NCBI GenBank assembly: GCA_963779805.1
Contig: CAVZZN010000007.1
Coordinates: forward strand, 372,001 to 436,000
Direction of reading: 5' to 3'
From: CAIWHR01 sp963779805
GTDB taxonomy: Bacteria > Pseudomonadota > Gammaproteobacteria > Burkholderiales > Casimicrobiaceae
DNA length: 64,000 nucleotides
A model generated the notes under the pieces. It searched no databases. It had not been told where the DNA came from and saw only the letters and a program-made list of their open reading frames with translations. Position 1 is the first letter of the stretch, and the number at the start of each line of letters is the position of its first letter. The translations under genes were made by a program, and so were the position numbers. This document shows, one piece after another, positions 28,637 through 38,091 of the stretch.

Positions 28637-30034
28637 TCAGCGGCGCTTGAGGTCGTACCCGTCGGCGCGGTCGGCGACATCCCAGCCGGCGGCGTGCAGC
28701 TCCTTGCGCAACCGATCGGCTTCGCCCCAATTGCGCGCCTCGCGGGCTGCGGCACGCGCATCCGCAAGCGAGCGCACCTCGGGTGGCACCACGGCCCTCG
28801 GCGGCGACCATGCCGCGAGCCCGAGCCCGAACACGCGGTCGAAGGCGGCGAGCGTCGCGCGCTTCGCGCCGGACGGCATCGCTCCGCGCAGGACCTCCCA
28901 CGCCACGGCAAGCGCGCGCGGCACGTTGAGGTCGTCGTTCAGGTGATCGCCGAAGCGTTCCAGCGCAGCGGCATCCGGAGCGCTCCCGTCCTGCCCCAGC
29001 GCGTGGAAGCCGTGGCGCATGCGATCGAGGCCCGTTGCGGCGGCATCGAGCGCATCCCACGTGAAATTGAGCTGCGAGCGGTAGTGCGCCGTGAGGCACA
29101 GGTACCGGTACGCGAGCGGATCGTAGCCGCGGTCGAGCAGCGACTGCACGCGCAGGAACTCGCCCGCGGACTTGGCCATCTTGGCGTCGTTCTGCAGCAG
29201 GAAGTAGCCGTGCATCCAGAAGTTCGCGAGCCGCGTGCCCACGCGGGCCTCGGTCTGCGCGATCTCGTTCGTGTGGTGCACCGGGATGTGGTCCTCGCCG
29301 CCGCAATGGATGTCGAAGTAGTCGCCGAGGTATTTCTGCGCCATCGCGGAGCACTCGATGTGCCAGCCCGGAAAACCGCGCCCCCACGGACTGTCCCACT
29401 CCATCTGGCGCTGCTCGCCGGGCGGCGAGAACTTCCACAGCGCGAAGTCGGTGGGATTGCGCTTCTCGCCGAGCTCGACGCGACGCCCGGCATCGAGGCC
29501 CTTCACGTCGAGACGCGCGAGATAGCCGTAGTCCGGCTGCTTCGCGGTGTCGAAGTAGATGCCGTCGGTCGTGCGATAGGTGTAGCCCTTCTTCTCGATG
29601 TCGGCCACGAACTCGATCTGCTCGCGAATGTGATCGGTCGCGCGACACAGCACCGTGGGCGGCTCGATGTGCAGCCGCTGCATGTCCGCGAGGAAGCTGT
29701 CGGTATACAGCCGAGCGATCTCCCACGCGGTCTTGCCGGTGCGCCGCGCGCCCTTCTCCATCTTGTCCTCGCCCGTGTCGGCATCGGACGTGAGATGGCC
29801 GACGTCCGTCACGTTCATGACGTGGCGCACGGGGAAGCCGTTCCATTGCAGTACCCGCTTCAGCACGTCCTCGAACAGGAAGGTGCGGAAGTTGCCGATG
29901 TGCTGGTAGTCGTAGACGGTCGGGCCGCAGGTGTACATGCCGACCTCACCGTCCGCACGAAGCGGCTCGAAGACGCGGAGCGACCGCGTGTAGTTGTCGT
30001 AGAGCTCGAGGGGTCTTGCCATTCGCCTTCTCAA
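28637..30034 (-). CDS. cysS: Cysteinyl-tRNA synthetase, divergent type
   Basis: 465 residues (461 if Met5, MARPLEL, is the start). Zinc ligands are visible: Cys in GMYTCGPTVYDY, Cys in HIECSAM, and His and Glu in HCGGEDHIPVHHTNE. The HIGH motif reads HIGN and the KMSKS loop reads KMAKS. Segments such as NVTDVGHLTSDADTGEDKME and RTGKTAWEIA resemble the CysS branch known from Chloroflexi and candidate-phyla bacteria, not the usual proteobacterial CysS (YDYCHLGH, KMSKS). All catalytic elements are present, so it should charge tRNA-Cys. Whether the genome has a second, ordinary cysS cannot be seen here. Confidence 0.93.
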   Translation of the reverse strand: MRRRMARPLELYDNYTRSLRVFEPLRADGEVGMYTCGPTVYDYQHIGNFRTFLFEDVLKRVLQWNGFPVRHVMNVTDVGHLTSDADTGEDKMEKGARRTGKTAWEIARLYTDSFLADMQRLHIEPPTVLCRATDHIREQIEFVADIEKKGYTYRTTDGIYFDTAKQPDYGYLARLDVKGLDAGRRVELGEKRNPTDFALWKFSPPGEQRQMEWDSPWGRGFPGWHIECSAMAQKYLGDYFDIHCGGEDHIPVHHTNEIAQTEARVGTRLANFWMHGYFLLQNDAKMAKSAGEFLRVQSLLDRGYDPLAYRYLCLTAHYRSQLNFTWDALDAAATGLDRMRHGFHALGQDGSAPDAAALERFGDHLNDDLNVPRALAVAWEVLRGAMPSGAKRATLAAFDRVFGLGLAAWSPPRAVVPPEVRSLADARAAAREARNWGEADRLRKELHAAGWDVADRADGYDLKRR

Positions 30035-30044
30035 CCGGTGTTTC

Positions 30045-30506
30045 TCACAGCGCCCGGGCCATGACGTAGTCGTCCATCACGAAGCCGTTGCCGATGTCGA
30101 CCTCGACGGCCTCGCGCACGACGAAGCCGTGCTTGCGGTATGCGGCTTGCGCGAGCACGTTGTGCTTGTTGACGTTGAGCACCAGCGTGCGGCGCCCGGA
30201 GGCACGCGCGAGGTCCGCCACGCGGGCGATGAGCGCCCGCCCCACGCCGTGGCGCTGCCACTGCGGATGCACGTACAGCTTGTCGAGCTTGACCTCGCCC
30301 TCGCCGGTCGTGTACCACGCGCCGAAACCCACCAGGGTCGCGGCCGCGAGGGCGAGCTCCAGACCGCAATCGGGTCCGGCAACGAACCGAGCCAGCGCGT
30401 CCGCGGCGTAACCGCGCTCGAGCATGTACTCGATCTGCTCCGCGCTGATGATGCCCGGGTAATGCGACCACCACACGACGCGCGCAAGGGCCTGGACGGC
30501 AGGCAC
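30045..30506 (-). CDS. GNAT family N-acetyltransferase
   Basis: 153 residues from a GTG start. The acetyl-CoA-binding motif A is VHPQWQRHGVGRALIARV, preceded by strand KLDKLY, with the C-terminal NKHNVLAQAAYRKHGFVV typical of GNAT. The same frame continues upstream as LARRFVLRSGRNDDVPAV to an in-frame stop, and an ATG exists in another frame at 30579 (MSDSSSPAQP), so a frame break may hide about 25 N-terminal residues. Substrate unknown. It lies 10 bases before the cysS start on the same strand. Confidence 0.85.
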   Translation of the reverse strand: MPAVQALARVVWWSHYPGIISAEQIEYMLERGYAADALARFVAGPDCGLELALAAATLVGFGAWYTTGEGEVKLDKLYVHPQWQRHGVGRALIARVADLARASGRRTLVLNVNKHNVLAQAAYRKHGFVVREAVEVDIGNGFVMDDYVMARAL

Positions 30507-30695
30507 GTCGTCGTTGCGGCCGCTGCGCAGGACGAAGCGTCGCGCGAGTCGGCTGCGCGGGCGAGGACGAATCGCTCATCGCGTGAATTTAGCACGATGC
30601 AACGCGATCACCCGCAGGCAGCGGCCGTGGCCGCAGGCGCGACCCGGTAAAATGTGCGATGGCGCCCGGCCCGATGACCGCAGGCGCAACGAACA

Positions 30696-32400
30696 ATGAA
30701 ACCCGACACCGAACCGGCCATCCGTCCCGCCTTCGTCCTGCTGCTGTTTCTCGCCGTCACCTGCCTTTGGTTCGCCAATCTCGATCACCGGGTGTTGCAG
30801 CATCCCGACGAGGGCCGGTACTCGGAGATCTCGCGGGAGATGGTCGCGACGGGCGACTGGCTGACGCCGCGCCTGAACGGCCTCAAGTATTTCGAGAAGC
30901 CCGCGCTCCAGTACTGGCTGACCGCTGCGACGTTCCGTACCTTCGGCGTCCACGAGTGGACCGCACGCCTGTGGCCGGCGGCAGCGGGCTGGCTCGGGGT
31001 GCTCGTCATTGCGTGGGCCGGGCTGCGTCTGGGCGGCGCGCGCCTGGCGCTCTCGGCCGGGCTCGCGCTCGCCGGCACGCTGTGGCAGATCGCGCTCGCG
31101 CAGATCGTGACCCTCGATTCGCTCCTGGGCTTCATGCTCGCCGCGGGCTTTGCCGCCTTCGTCGTGGCGCAACGCGACGAGACGCCGCCGGGGGCACGGC
31201 ATGCCCTCATGCTCGCGACGTGGATCGCGTTCGCGGGCGCGACCCTGACCAAGGGGCCCATCGGCGTCGTCATCCCCGGGGGCGCGCTCGTGCTGTACAC
31301 CGCGCTCACCCGCGATTTCGCGGTGTGGCGTCGGCTCCACCTCGGCACGGGCCTGCTCGCGTACTTCGCGCTCGCCGCACCGTGGTTCGTCGCCGTATCG
31401 CAGGCGAACCCCGAGTTCGCGCGCTTCTTCTTCATCCACGAGCACGTCGATCGCTTCCTCACCACCGAGGCGCGGCGCACCGGCAGCATCGCCTATTTCG
31501 TTCCGCTGTTCGTTGCCGGCATGATGCCCTGGCTGCTCGTGCTCGCCCTCAACATCCGGCGGGCATGGCGGGAGGGGACCCCGAACGCGCTGGGCTTTTC
31601 CTGGCAGCGCTTCGCCATGGCGTGGGCCGCGTTCGTGTTCCTGTTCTTCAGCGTGTCCGAATCCAAGCTGCCTTCGTACATCCTGCCCATGTTCCCGCCG
31701 CTCGCGCTCGTCGTGGGATGGCTGCTGCTGCGCCTCGACGCGCGCTCGCTCGTGCGCGCCACGATTCCCGTCGCGCTGGCAGCCGTCGCCCTCGCCGCAG
31801 TGGCCGTGCTCGGCTACACCGCGATCGCGCTGCACTTCGCGGACGAGCGCCAGCCGATCGAGACGCTTCTCGCGTTCGGGCCGTGGCTGAAGGCAGCGAT
31901 GTTCTCGGCGGCCGTCGGCGGGCTCCTGGCGCTCGCGTGCTTGCGCTCCGGTTCGGAACGCTCGCGCTACGGCGGCATTGCAGCCCTCTCGCTCGCGACG
32001 CTCGTTGCCACCCAGCTCATCGTCGGCGGCCTCGACAGCTTTCGCACCACGCGCTCCACCTACGATATCCTTCGCGTGGCCGCGGCGGCGACCGCCGGCC
32101 CCCCGCTCACCGATGTCCGCGTGCCGTTCTACCAGGTGCACATGTACGACCAGACCGCGCCGTTCTACCTCCGCCGCACGACCACGCTCGTCGCGATGCG
32201 CGACGAGCTCGCGCTCGGCATCGACGCCGAGCCGCAGCTCGCGTTCAAGGACGTCGACGCACTGGATCCCGGTCTGGGACGGGCTCGAGCAGGGTTATGC
32301 GCTGCTGCACCCCGAAGACTACGAGCATCTCGCGCAGCGGGGCGTTCCGATGCGCGTGCTCGCGCGCGACGTGCGGCGGGTGGTGGTGAGCCGGCGATGA
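30696..32400 (+). CDS. ArnT-like lipid A aminoarabinose/glycosyl transferase (one frame break)
   Basis: About 567 residues: a GT-83/PMT-type polytopic membrane glycosyltransferase. The first periplasmic loop carries the catalytic acidic motif HPDEGRYSEISREM, with YFEKPALQYWLTA following, both diagnostic of ArnT-like enzymes. Roughly 11-12 helices come next, then a periplasmic C-terminal part. Near 32270 the frame changes, and the true end is VWDGLEQGYALLHPEDYEHL to the stop at 32400. It transfers a sugar from undecaprenyl phosphate, presumably Ara4N to lipid A given the operon. First gene of the arn cluster; a TAAAAT -10-like element lies at 30648-30653. Confidence 0.9.
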
Positions 32401-32774
32401 CCTGGACCGCATTCGCGTTCCTGCTGTCGGGCGTGCTGCTCAACGCGGCCGCACAGCTGCTGCTCAAGGCCGGCACCAACGCCACCGGCGTGCTCTCGCT
32501 CGACGCGGCGACGTGGGCGACCACGCTCGTGCGGATGGCCACCCAGGGCTACTTCATGCTGGGCGCGCTGTGCTACGTGATCAGCCTGCTGGTGTGGATC
32601 CTGGGCCTGTCGCGCGTGCCCGTGTCGGTTGCCTATCCGCTGCTTTCGATCGGGTATGTCGTGAACGCGATCGCGGCGCACTTCCTGTTCGGCGAAGGCG
32701 TCAATCCCGTGCGCTGGGCGGGCATCGGCTTCATCATCCTGGGCGTGTGGCTCGTGACGCGGAGCGCGACGTGA
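32397..32774 (+). CDS. EamA/SMR-type membrane protein, ArnE/ArnF-like flippase subunit
   Basis: 125 residues with four hydrophobic helices. The pattern GVLLNAAAQLLLKAGTNATG near the N terminus and SVAYPLLSIGYVVNAIAAHF in helix 3 fit the ArnE/ArnF branch, which flips undecaprenyl-phosphate-Ara4N. ATG overlaps the arnT-like stop by ATGA, and its own stop overlaps arnB by GTGA. Only one subunit gene is present, so it may act as a homodimer. Confidence 0.87.
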   Translation: MTWTAFAFLLSGVLLNAAAQLLLKAGTNATGVLSLDAATWATTLVRMATQGYFMLGALCYVISLLVWILGLSRVPVSVAYPLLSIGYVVNAIAAHFLFGEGVNPVRWAGIGFIILGVWLVTRSAT

Positions 32775-33915
32775 CGCTGCCCTACCTTCCGTTCGCGCGC
32801 CCGACGCTCGACGAAGCGTCGATCCAGGGCGTGGCCGAAGTCCTGCGCAGCGGCTGGATCACGGCGGGCCCGCACGTGCAGGGTTTCGAGGCCGCGCTTT
32901 CGGCGTATCACGGCGGCCGGCCCACGCGCGTGGTGTCGTCGGCCACCGCGGCGCTCGAGATCGCGCTGCAGCTCACCGGCATCGGTCCCGGCGACGAGGT
33001 CCTCACGCCCGCCCAGACGTTCTTCGCCGCACCCAACATGATCCTGAAGGTCGGCGCCACGCCGGTGTTCGTCGACGTGGAGCGCGCCACGCGCAACATC
33101 GACCTCGATGCTGCGCAGGCGCGCATCACGGCGCGCACGAAGGCGATCATGCCCACGCACTTCGCGGGGCTGCCGGTCGACATGGACCGGCTGTACGCGC
33201 TCGCGCGCAAGCACGACCTTCGCGTGATCGAGGATGCGGCCCTTGCGATCGGCTCGTCCTGGAAGGGGCAGCGGATCGGCAGCTTCGGCGACATCTGCGT
33301 ATTCAGCTTCCACCCCAACAAGAACATCACCACCGTCGAGGGCGGCGCGCTCGTCGTCGGCTCCGAGGTCGAGGCGAAGCGCATCGACGTGCTGCGCTTC
33401 CACGGCATCGAGCGCCTGCCCGACGGCACGCGCGACTGCGTGTTCCCCGGAGGCAAGTTCAACCTGTCCAACGCGAACGCGCGCATCGGCGTCGCGCAGC
33501 TCGCGCGCCTGCCCGAGTTCAACGAGCGCCGGCGCTCGCTCGTCGCGCACTACTTCGCGCACTGGCCGCACCGATCCCGAATGCGAGCTGCCGCATCGCG
33601 GCCACGCCGGCGACGAGCGACGGCCACAGCTGGAACATGTTCGCGCCGCTGCTCCCGCTCGAGCGCATGCGCATCGATCGCAAGCAGTTCCGCGAGGCGC
33701 TGGAAGCGCGCGGCATCGGCACCGGCGTGTCGTACGAGGCCGCGCATCTCACGACCGCATACCGTCATCTCGGCTACCGTCGCGGCGACCTGCCGAACAC
33801 CGAGCACATCGCCGACACCACGGTGACGCTGCCGCTGTTCCCGACCATGACCGAAGCCGACGTCGAGCGCGTCTGCGCGGCGTGCGCCGACGTGCTGGCG
33901 AGCGCGCGGCGCTAG
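32771..33915 (+). CDS. arnB: UDP-4-amino-4-deoxy-L-arabinose aminotransferase ArnB (one frame break)
   Basis: About 381 residues of the DegT/DnrJ/EryC1 PLP aminotransferase family. The GTG start overlaps the preceding stop. LPFARPTLDEASIQGV is the ArnB N terminus, VSSATAALEIAL is the cofactor phosphate region, and the PLP lysine is in FSFHPNKNITTVEGGALV. Near 33570 the frame changes after AHYFAHWP; the last 115 residues (GHSWNMFAPLLPLERMRIDR onward) are in a second frame. It converts UDP-4-keto-pentose to UDP-Ara4N with glutamate. Confidence 0.93.
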
Positions 33916-33928
33916 AAGCGCGGCAACC

Positions 33929-34960
33929 ATGACCGATCCCCAGGTCTCCGTCGTCATCCCGGTCTACAACGAGGAGGCCGGACTGCCGGCGCTGTTCGAG
34001 CGGCTGTATCCGGCGCTCGACGCGCTGGGCCGCTCGTACGAGGTCGTCTTCGTGAACGACGGCAGCCGCGATCGCTCCGCTGCGCTGCTGCGCGAGCAGT
34101 TCCAGCGCCGGCCGGCGCAAACGCGCGTGGTGCTGTTCAACGCCAACTACGGGCAGCACCTCGCGATCATCGCCGGATTCGAGCGCTGCCGCGGGCAGCA
34201 GATCGTGACGCTCGACGCCGACCTGCAGAACCCGCCCGAGGAGATCGGCAAGCTCCTCGCCGCCATGGACGCCGGCCACGATTACGTCGGCGGCATCCGG
34301 CGCAAGCGCAAGGACGTGTGGTGGCGCCACGCCGCGTCGCGCGCCATGAACCACATGCGCGAGCGCATGACCCACATCCGCATGACGGACCAGGGCTGCA
34401 TGCTGCGCGCCTACAGCCGCGACATCGTCGACTGCGTGGTGCAGAGTCGCGAGGTCAGCACCTACATTCCGGCCCTCGCGTATACGTTCGCGGGCACGCC
34501 CACCGAGGTGGAGGTCGAGCACGAGGAGCGCGCCGCCGGCGAATCGAAGTACTCGCTGTGGAAGCTGATCCGCCTCAACTTCGACCTCGTGACGGGCTTC
34601 TCGCTGATGCCGCTGCAGCTGTTCTCGATGTTCGGCATGGCGGTGTCGGCCATCGCGGTGGTGCTCTACGTGATCGTGATGGTCTATCGCCTCTTCTTCG
34701 CCGAGTGGCAGGGCGCGCTCAACGCCATCTGGGACCGCGACATCCTCGCGTTCTTCCTGATCGGCATGGTGCTGTTCGGGCTCGGTCTCATCGGCGAATA
34801 CGTCGGTCGCATCTACCAGCAGGTGCGCGACCGGCCGCGGTACACCGTTCGGGCCGTGCTGGAGACGGGCGAGGATGCACCCCCACGACGAGCCGTCGAG
34901 ATCGGACGCGCTGCAGAGCTTGACGCAGCTCATCCGGCAGCCCTCGATCGCCACCCTTGA
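33929..34960 (+). CDS. arnC: Undecaprenyl-phosphate 4-deoxy-4-formamido-L-arabinose transferase ArnC
   Basis: 343 residues, a GT2 membrane glycosyltransferase. The nucleotide-sugar-binding start SVVIPVYNEEAG, VNDGSRDRS, the catalytic DADLQNPPEEI and the QGCMLRAYSRDIV region are intact. Two C-terminal helices (about 230-255 and 265-290) anchor it. It attaches Ara4-formyl-N to undecaprenyl phosphate. The last 29 codons overlap the start of the next gene in another frame. Confidence 0.93.
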   Translation: MTDPQVSVVIPVYNEEAGLPALFERLYPALDALGRSYEVVFVNDGSRDRSAALLREQFQRRPAQTRVVLFNANYGQHLAIIAGFERCRGQQIVTLDADLQNPPEEIGKLLAAMDAGHDYVGGIRRKRKDVWWRHAASRAMNHMRERMTHIRMTDQGCMLRAYSRDIVDCVVQSREVSTYIPALAYTFAGTPTEVEVEHEERAAGESKYSLWKLIRLNFDLVTGFSLMPLQLFSMFGMAVSAIAVVLYVIVMVYRLFFAEWQGALNAIWDRDILAFFLIGMVLFGLGLIGEYVGRIYQQVRDRPRYTVRAVLETGEDAPPRRAVEIGRAAELDAAHPAALDRHP

Positions 34961-36984
34961 AGCCGCGCTGAACGCGCTGCCGGAAGCCGGGAGGCACGGC
35001 TTCGCGGGCCTCGCGCTGCAGGGCGAGATCGCGCGCCGGCACGGCCATTTCGCCGCTGCCGCCGCGCAGCTCGACGCCGCACTCGTCCAGGCGCCCGAGG
35101 CCAACGCGATAAGGCACTGCCTCGCGCTCGCGCACCTGCAGGCGGGGCACGGCGCGGCCGGAAGGCAAGCGCTGCTCGCGATCCTGAGACAGGATCCCGC
35201 CGACCCGGTGGCCCGCTTCCAGCTCGCCGTGAGTCTCGAGCGCGACGGCTCTCCGCTCGACGCGATGCAGCAGTACGAGATGCAGGTCGCTCGCCATCCG
35301 GCGCACGTGGCCGCGTGGCACAACCTCGGCCTGCTGCGCCTTGCGCACTCCACTCCCGACAGCGCCGTCGGTGCGTTCGCGCAGGTCGTCGGGCGCGATG
35401 CCGGTCACTTCAACGGCTGGATGGGCATGGGCGCCGCGCTGCACCGATTCGCGCCGCACTTCCGAAGCGGTCGACGCGTGGCTGCGTGCCCACGCCTTGC
35501 GGCCGCAGGAGGTCGAGCCGTTGCGCCACGCCGCGTCCGCCCTGGGCGAGCTCGCCGAGCTGCCGCGCGCGATCGCGCTGCTCGAGCGCGCGCTCGCCAT
35601 TGCGCCGCGCGACCTCAATCTGCGCCTCGAGTGCGCCTCGCTCTCGAGCAGTCTCGGCGCACACGCGGCCTCGCTCGCGCAGTTGCGCCACGCGTGCACG
35701 CTGGCGCCCGACGATCCGCGCGTGCACAGCGCGCTGCTGCTGGAGCTGCACTACGGGGGCGAGCCGATGCCGGCCGGGGAGCTCGCGCGCGAGCACTGGC
35801 AGTGGGGCGCGGGGCACGGGCAGGCCGTGCGTCCGCTCGCGCTGCGACCGGCGCCCACGCCGCGCGCATCGCGCCGCTTGCGCATCGGCTATCTGTCGCC
35901 CCGCTTCGGCGTCGGTCCGCTTGCGCCTTTCTTCCTTCCCGTGCTGGAGCAGCACGACCGCCGCCGCTTCGACGTGCGGCTCTTCGCGGCCACGCCGGCA
36001 AGCGATCCGATGGCGCAGCGCATGCGTGCCGCGGCCGCAGCATGGTTCGACCTTCCCGCGGATGACGATCGGGCAGCCGCGCTGATCGCCGCGCAGGACC
36101 TCGATCTGCTCGTCGATCTCGCGGGCCATTCGCCCGGAAACCGGCTGACCGTCCTCGCGCGGCGGCCGGCGCCGGTGCAAGCGACGTGGCTCGATTACTT
36201 CGACACCACCGGCATGGCCGCGATCGATTACCTCATCGGGGATCCCATCGAGACGCCGATGGCGGATGCCGGCCATTTTCGCGAGCGCCTCGTGCTGCTG
36301 CCCTGCCGGTTCGCATACCGTCCCGTCGATCCCGCCCGCCCCTCTGCGTTACCGGCAGCCGCGCGCGGATACATCACGTTCGGAAGCTTCAACCGTCACG
36401 CCAAGATCAGCGATGGCGCACTCGACTGCTGGGCAGGCGTGCTGCACGCGCTGCCGGAGGCGCGCCTCGTGCTGCGCGCGGCGGCATACAGGGGCGCGAG
36501 CACGGTGGCGTGGCTGCGCGAGCGCTGGGCAGGTCGCCTTCCGGTGGAGCGCATCGACTTCATGCCCTGGCTGCCGTGGAACGAAGCGCTCGCGGCCTAT
36601 GCCGACGTGGACATCGCGCTCGACCCCTTTCCCTATAATGGCGGCCTCACGACGTGCGATGCCCTCGCGCATGGCGTGCCGGTGGTGGCGCTCGCGGGCG
36701 ACCGCATGATCGCGAGACAGAGTGCGGCGTTGCTCTGCGCCGCGGGACATCCCGAGTGGATCGCACCGGACCGCGACGCCTACGTGCGCCTCGCCGTGGC
36801 GCTCGCGCAGGATGGCAATCTGCCGACGCTGCGTGCGGGCCTGCACGCGCAGCTGCCGGGCTCTGCGTTGTGCGATGTGCCGGGGTTCACGCGCCGCCTC
36901 GAGCATGCATTCGAAACGATGGCGACGCTCGGCCCGCGCGCTCCGGATGCGCGCCATCCGCTCGAACCGATCGTGATTCGATGA
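34875..36984 (+). CDS. TPR-repeat / O-GlcNAc-transferase-type glycosyltransferase (GT41) (one frame break)
   Basis: About 703 residues. Residues 1-290 are helical TPR repeats (for example LALAHLQAGHGAAGRQALLA and AAWHNLGLLRLAHSTPDSAV). The C-terminal half is a split GT41 catalytic domain: RRLRIGYLSPRFGVGPLAPF, the acceptor-side QATWLDYFDTTGMAAIDYLI, FGSFNRHAKISDGALDCWA, and the UDP-sugar region DIALDPFPYNGGLTTCDALA. Near 35458 the frame changes between the TPR pieces. It is co-transcribed with arn genes, overlapping arnC by 86 bases and the formyltransferase by ATGA. Acceptor protein or glycan unknown. Confidence 0.9.
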
Positions 36985-37967
36985 CCCCGCCCAAGCCGCC
37001 CCCCTCTCCCGCGAGCGCCGTCGTGTTCGCGTATCACAACGTCGGCGTGCGCTGCCTCAAGGTGCTGCTCGCGCACGGCATCGACGTCCGCCTGGTGGTC
37101 ACGCACGCCGACGATGCGCAGGAGAACATCTGGTTCGGCTCCGTCGCAGCCGTGGCCGCCGAGTACGGACTGCCCGTGATCACCCCGGCCGATCCGAACG
37201 TTGCGGCGATCGTGGCGCGCGTCACCGCGGCCCACGCCGACTTCCTGTTCTCGTTCTACTACCGCATGATGCTCAAGCCCGCGCTGCTCACCGCCCCGGC
37301 GCGCGGCGCTCTCAACATGCACGGCTCGCTGCTGCCGAAATATCGCGGCCGCGCACCGGTCAACTGGGCGGTGCTGCACGGCGAGCGCGAAACCGGCGCC
37401 ACGCTGCACTACATGACCGCGAAGCCCGACAACGGCGACATCGTCGATCAGCAGGCCGTGCCGATCCTGCCGGACGACACCGCGCAGGAAGTCTTCGACA
37501 AGGTGACGGTGGCGGCGGAGATCGCCCTCGATCGCGTGCTGCCGGCGCTCATCGCGGGAACGGCACCGCGCATCGCGCAGGACCTCGCGCGCGGCGCGTA
37601 TTTCGGCGGCCGCAAGCCGAGCGACGGCGTGATCGACTGGACGCGGGACGCGCGCAGCATTCACAACCTCGTGCGTGCGGTGGCGCCGCCCTACCCCGGC
37701 GCCTTCACCGGCGTAGGCGGCATCGCCGCGCGGGTGCTGCGTACCCGCGTGCTCGATGCATTTGCGCCGCCAACGCTCACGCCCACGCTGGAGGTCACGG
37801 GCGAGCGCATCGTCGCGCATTGCGGCGGCGGGGGCACGCTGCAGGTGCTGCGCCTCGAGATCGACGGCGTCGCGGCCGATGCCGCCGCCGTGAGGGCGCG
37901 TTTCGGTCGCTCGCCGGCGCTGCTCGCACCTCTCCCCTCGGCTGACGCCCCGCGCCCGGTCGGCTGA
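36981..37967 (+). CDS. UDP-Ara4N formyltransferase (ArnA N-terminal function as a separate gene)
   Basis: 328 residues, methionyl-tRNA formyltransferase fold. Catalytic residues are N112 and H114 in GALNMHGSLLPKYRGRAP and D150 in KPDNGDIV. The N-terminal segment THADDAQENIWFGSVAAVA is typical of ArnA formyltransferase domains. It formylates UDP-Ara4N with N10-formyl-THF. In enterobacteria this is fused to the decarboxylase; betaproteobacteria commonly have two genes, as here. ATG overlaps the preceding stop. Confidence 0.92.
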   Translation: MTPPKPPPSPASAVVFAYHNVGVRCLKVLLAHGIDVRLVVTHADDAQENIWFGSVAAVAAEYGLPVITPADPNVAAIVARVTAAHADFLFSFYYRMMLKPALLTAPARGALNMHGSLLPKYRGRAPVNWAVLHGERETGATLHYMTAKPDNGDIVDQQAVPILPDDTAQEVFDKVTVAAEIALDRVLPALIAGTAPRIAQDLARGAYFGGRKPSDGVIDWTRDARSIHNLVRAVAPPYPGAFTGVGGIAARVLRTRVLDAFAPPTLTPTLEVTGERIVAHCGGGGTLQVLRLEIDGVAADAAAVRARFGRSPALLAPLPSADAPRPVG

Positions 37968-38091
37968 TCAAGCGGGCGCCCGGCGCGAGGTCGCCGCCTC
38001 CGTATACTTCGCCCGTGCCGGGCGCGCGAAGCGCCCGCGAAAGTCGCCGTTCCATTCCCGCGCCGTTCCACTCCCCAACACCCCTCCCGCC

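Noticed and set aside
30696..32774. Apparent ArnT-EamA fusion protein of 692 residues
   Set aside because: A frame break near 32270 removes the arnT stop. The true ends are at 32400 for arnT and 32397 for the flippase start.
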